Part shown: positions 62,569-64,000 of the stretch, one piece after another
Layout: each line of letters starts with the position of its first letter
How positions within the stretch are numbered: position 1 is the stretch's first letter
Assembly: GCA_958496175.1 (NCBI GenBank)
Contig: OY292278.1
Span: forward strand, 16,988,001 to 17,052,000
Length of the DNA: 64,000 bases
Reading direction: 5' to 3'
Source of the DNA: Sisyra terminalis
Taxonomy: Eukaryota; Arthropoda; Insecta; Neuroptera; Sisyridae
Translations under genes and position numbers: made by a program
Notes under the pieces: model-generated
What the model saw: only the letters and a program-made list of their open reading frames with translations
The model's database searches: none
Told to the model about the DNA's origin: nothing

Positions 62569-64000
62569 AGTAATGTTTGATGTCAATTTGAATAAACAAT
62601 AGTTTGATATTAAATTTTCAAATTTTCAACGCTTTAGTGGTATACATTTTTGAAGTTCTTCAGACAAAATTCAAATTAAGCATTGTCATTGTAACATTTT
62701 GGTTCATATTAATTTGGCAGTCGATGAATAACTTGAGACCGGATGACTGAATTAAATGTGAAAGTCAAAAAATTATTCCCATTAAAGTCTGTCAAAAAAT
62801 TCTATTTAGATGTTAATTAAAAAGGTGCATTACAATAAAAAAAAATTAATAAAACGGTTATTCACCAATTAGAGAAGACAATGATTAACACTTAGTAACT
62901 TAAAAGTTTTGAATAAAACATTTTTAATTCGCCGGGTTTTCGAAAACTTGGCTATACATACACGAATAATGATTCACTGTCACGTGATTAACTGTTCATG
63001 TATTTATCAACAAAGGTGTTATTTTTTTATATATTTTTTAAACTAAAGATTAAACGTTTCTTAAAGAGATAATTTTTTGGAATAAGGGCTAAAATCAGCA
63101 AATAAAAATTAGCCTAAGATGCTTTCATGGTTATCAAAAAAAATAACTTTTCCAAAACAGGAAGTCTATCGCTTATTACGTATTCACGGTTTTAAGAAAT
63201 TCTTCAAATTGTTTGAAAGTAAAACAAGATGTTTGAACTTAAAATGATAATGCCACATCAAAAGACATTATTTATGAAAGAAGATACAAGTTTACTTTCG
63301 TAAGATGAAAAAGTATCGAAATTCAAAATGTAATTGTATTTAAACATAAAATTATTCTGAAAGGTAGGCGGTAGGCTGATCTCAATGCTAAGTGATATCT
63401 TGAATTTCTTACATAAGGTGAACAGAGGCGTATTTTTATTTGTAATACTAAAATTAAACCTTGAATCATAAAACAACTCATCAATGATTTAAATCTTGCC
63501 TAAAATTGAAGATATTAATCAATGAAAAACGCGTAGTATATTTCACCATGTTTGACATGTTGGTAACATAGTACGAGTACTCGAAACATTTAATTAATCA
63601 AATTAACTTCCAAAACAAATTATACACGGAAAACTGATAAAAGGCATGATAATGACGGATTAAAGGACTTTCGTAGGTTGTAAAACCACAAAACGAGATA
63701 AATCAAATTGCTCTTAAGACAATGCGAGTATGTAACTAAAGGTAACAAATTCAATTAATTCTACGAATGCTATAAAACACGGTCGGAAAACGTTTATGGC
63801 GCCAACAAATTTTCCGAATAACAACGCCGGAAATTTCACAATGATAGAATTTAAAATATTTTTTGAATCACCTTGGAAAAGTGCAATGGTACCCCAGCCC
63901 CTTGTGCCAAACATTACATAAATATTTTAATCATACACATTGCAGTTCATTAAATGCATTGAAAATAGTTAATTATCATATCCACATGTCCATCACTTTC
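62569..64000. other. mbl intron upstream of exon 2, distal part
   Basis: AT-rich. The 66-codon minus frame at 63714-63914 begins MFGTRGWGTIALFQGD in a GC-richer patch; not recognised and probably not coding. Confidence 0.4.

Overview
The window is animal, almost certainly insect, nuclear DNA. It is very AT-rich, has almost no long open frames, and is littered with short decayed transposable elements, as in a large intron. Only one protein-coding exon can be identified with confidence. On the minus strand, 56125-56310 encodes the first 62 residues of Muscleblind (mbl): a start in a strong insect Kozak context, one complete CCCH zinc finger, the first cysteine of the second finger, and then a 5' splice donor. 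A very good 3' splice acceptor at 57102-57104 suggests that the whole exon is 57101-56125, with a 791-nt 5' UTR. This corresponds to mbl exon 2 of Drosophila, the exon that makes the circular RNA circMbl. The exon carrying the rest of the second finger was not found at lower coordinates. Positions 1-56124 are therefore read as the intron downstream of this exon, and 57102-64000 as the intron upstream of it.

The rest is intronic sequence with recognisable repeats: (i) a tRNA-derived SINE family of about 160 bp with A and B boxes, in at least eight full or partial copies; (ii) two copies of a Tc1/mariner-type element with TTAGGTGTACYGG ends and TA duplications, one of them inserted inside a SINE; (iii) hAT-type miniature elements at 1491, 14440, 40448, 40636 and 62353; (iv) a PIF/Harbinger-type MITE at 50839 with TAA duplications; (v) a TA-duplicating MITE at 29825; (vi) a 266-bp element with 33-bp inverted ends at 54573; (vii) a decayed non-LTR retrotransposon 3' end at 24745; (viii) two diverged tandem duplications with periods near 200 bp, at 4872 and about 54950; (ix) a long foldback at 28583 and a perfect short hairpin at 6761.

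A few islands are richer in G+C or CpG than their surroundings and could be nested-gene exons, promoters or enhancers: 2711-2985, 16876-17262, 19130-19320, 29350-29680, 39397-39651 and 50101-50226. None matches a protein family I recognise. They are listed as candidates, not genes.

No tRNA or rRNA gene, CRISPR array or bacterial-type feature was seen. Most other short open frames sit in AT-rich or repeat DNA and look accidental. The order and species of the insect cannot be told from this sequence alone.
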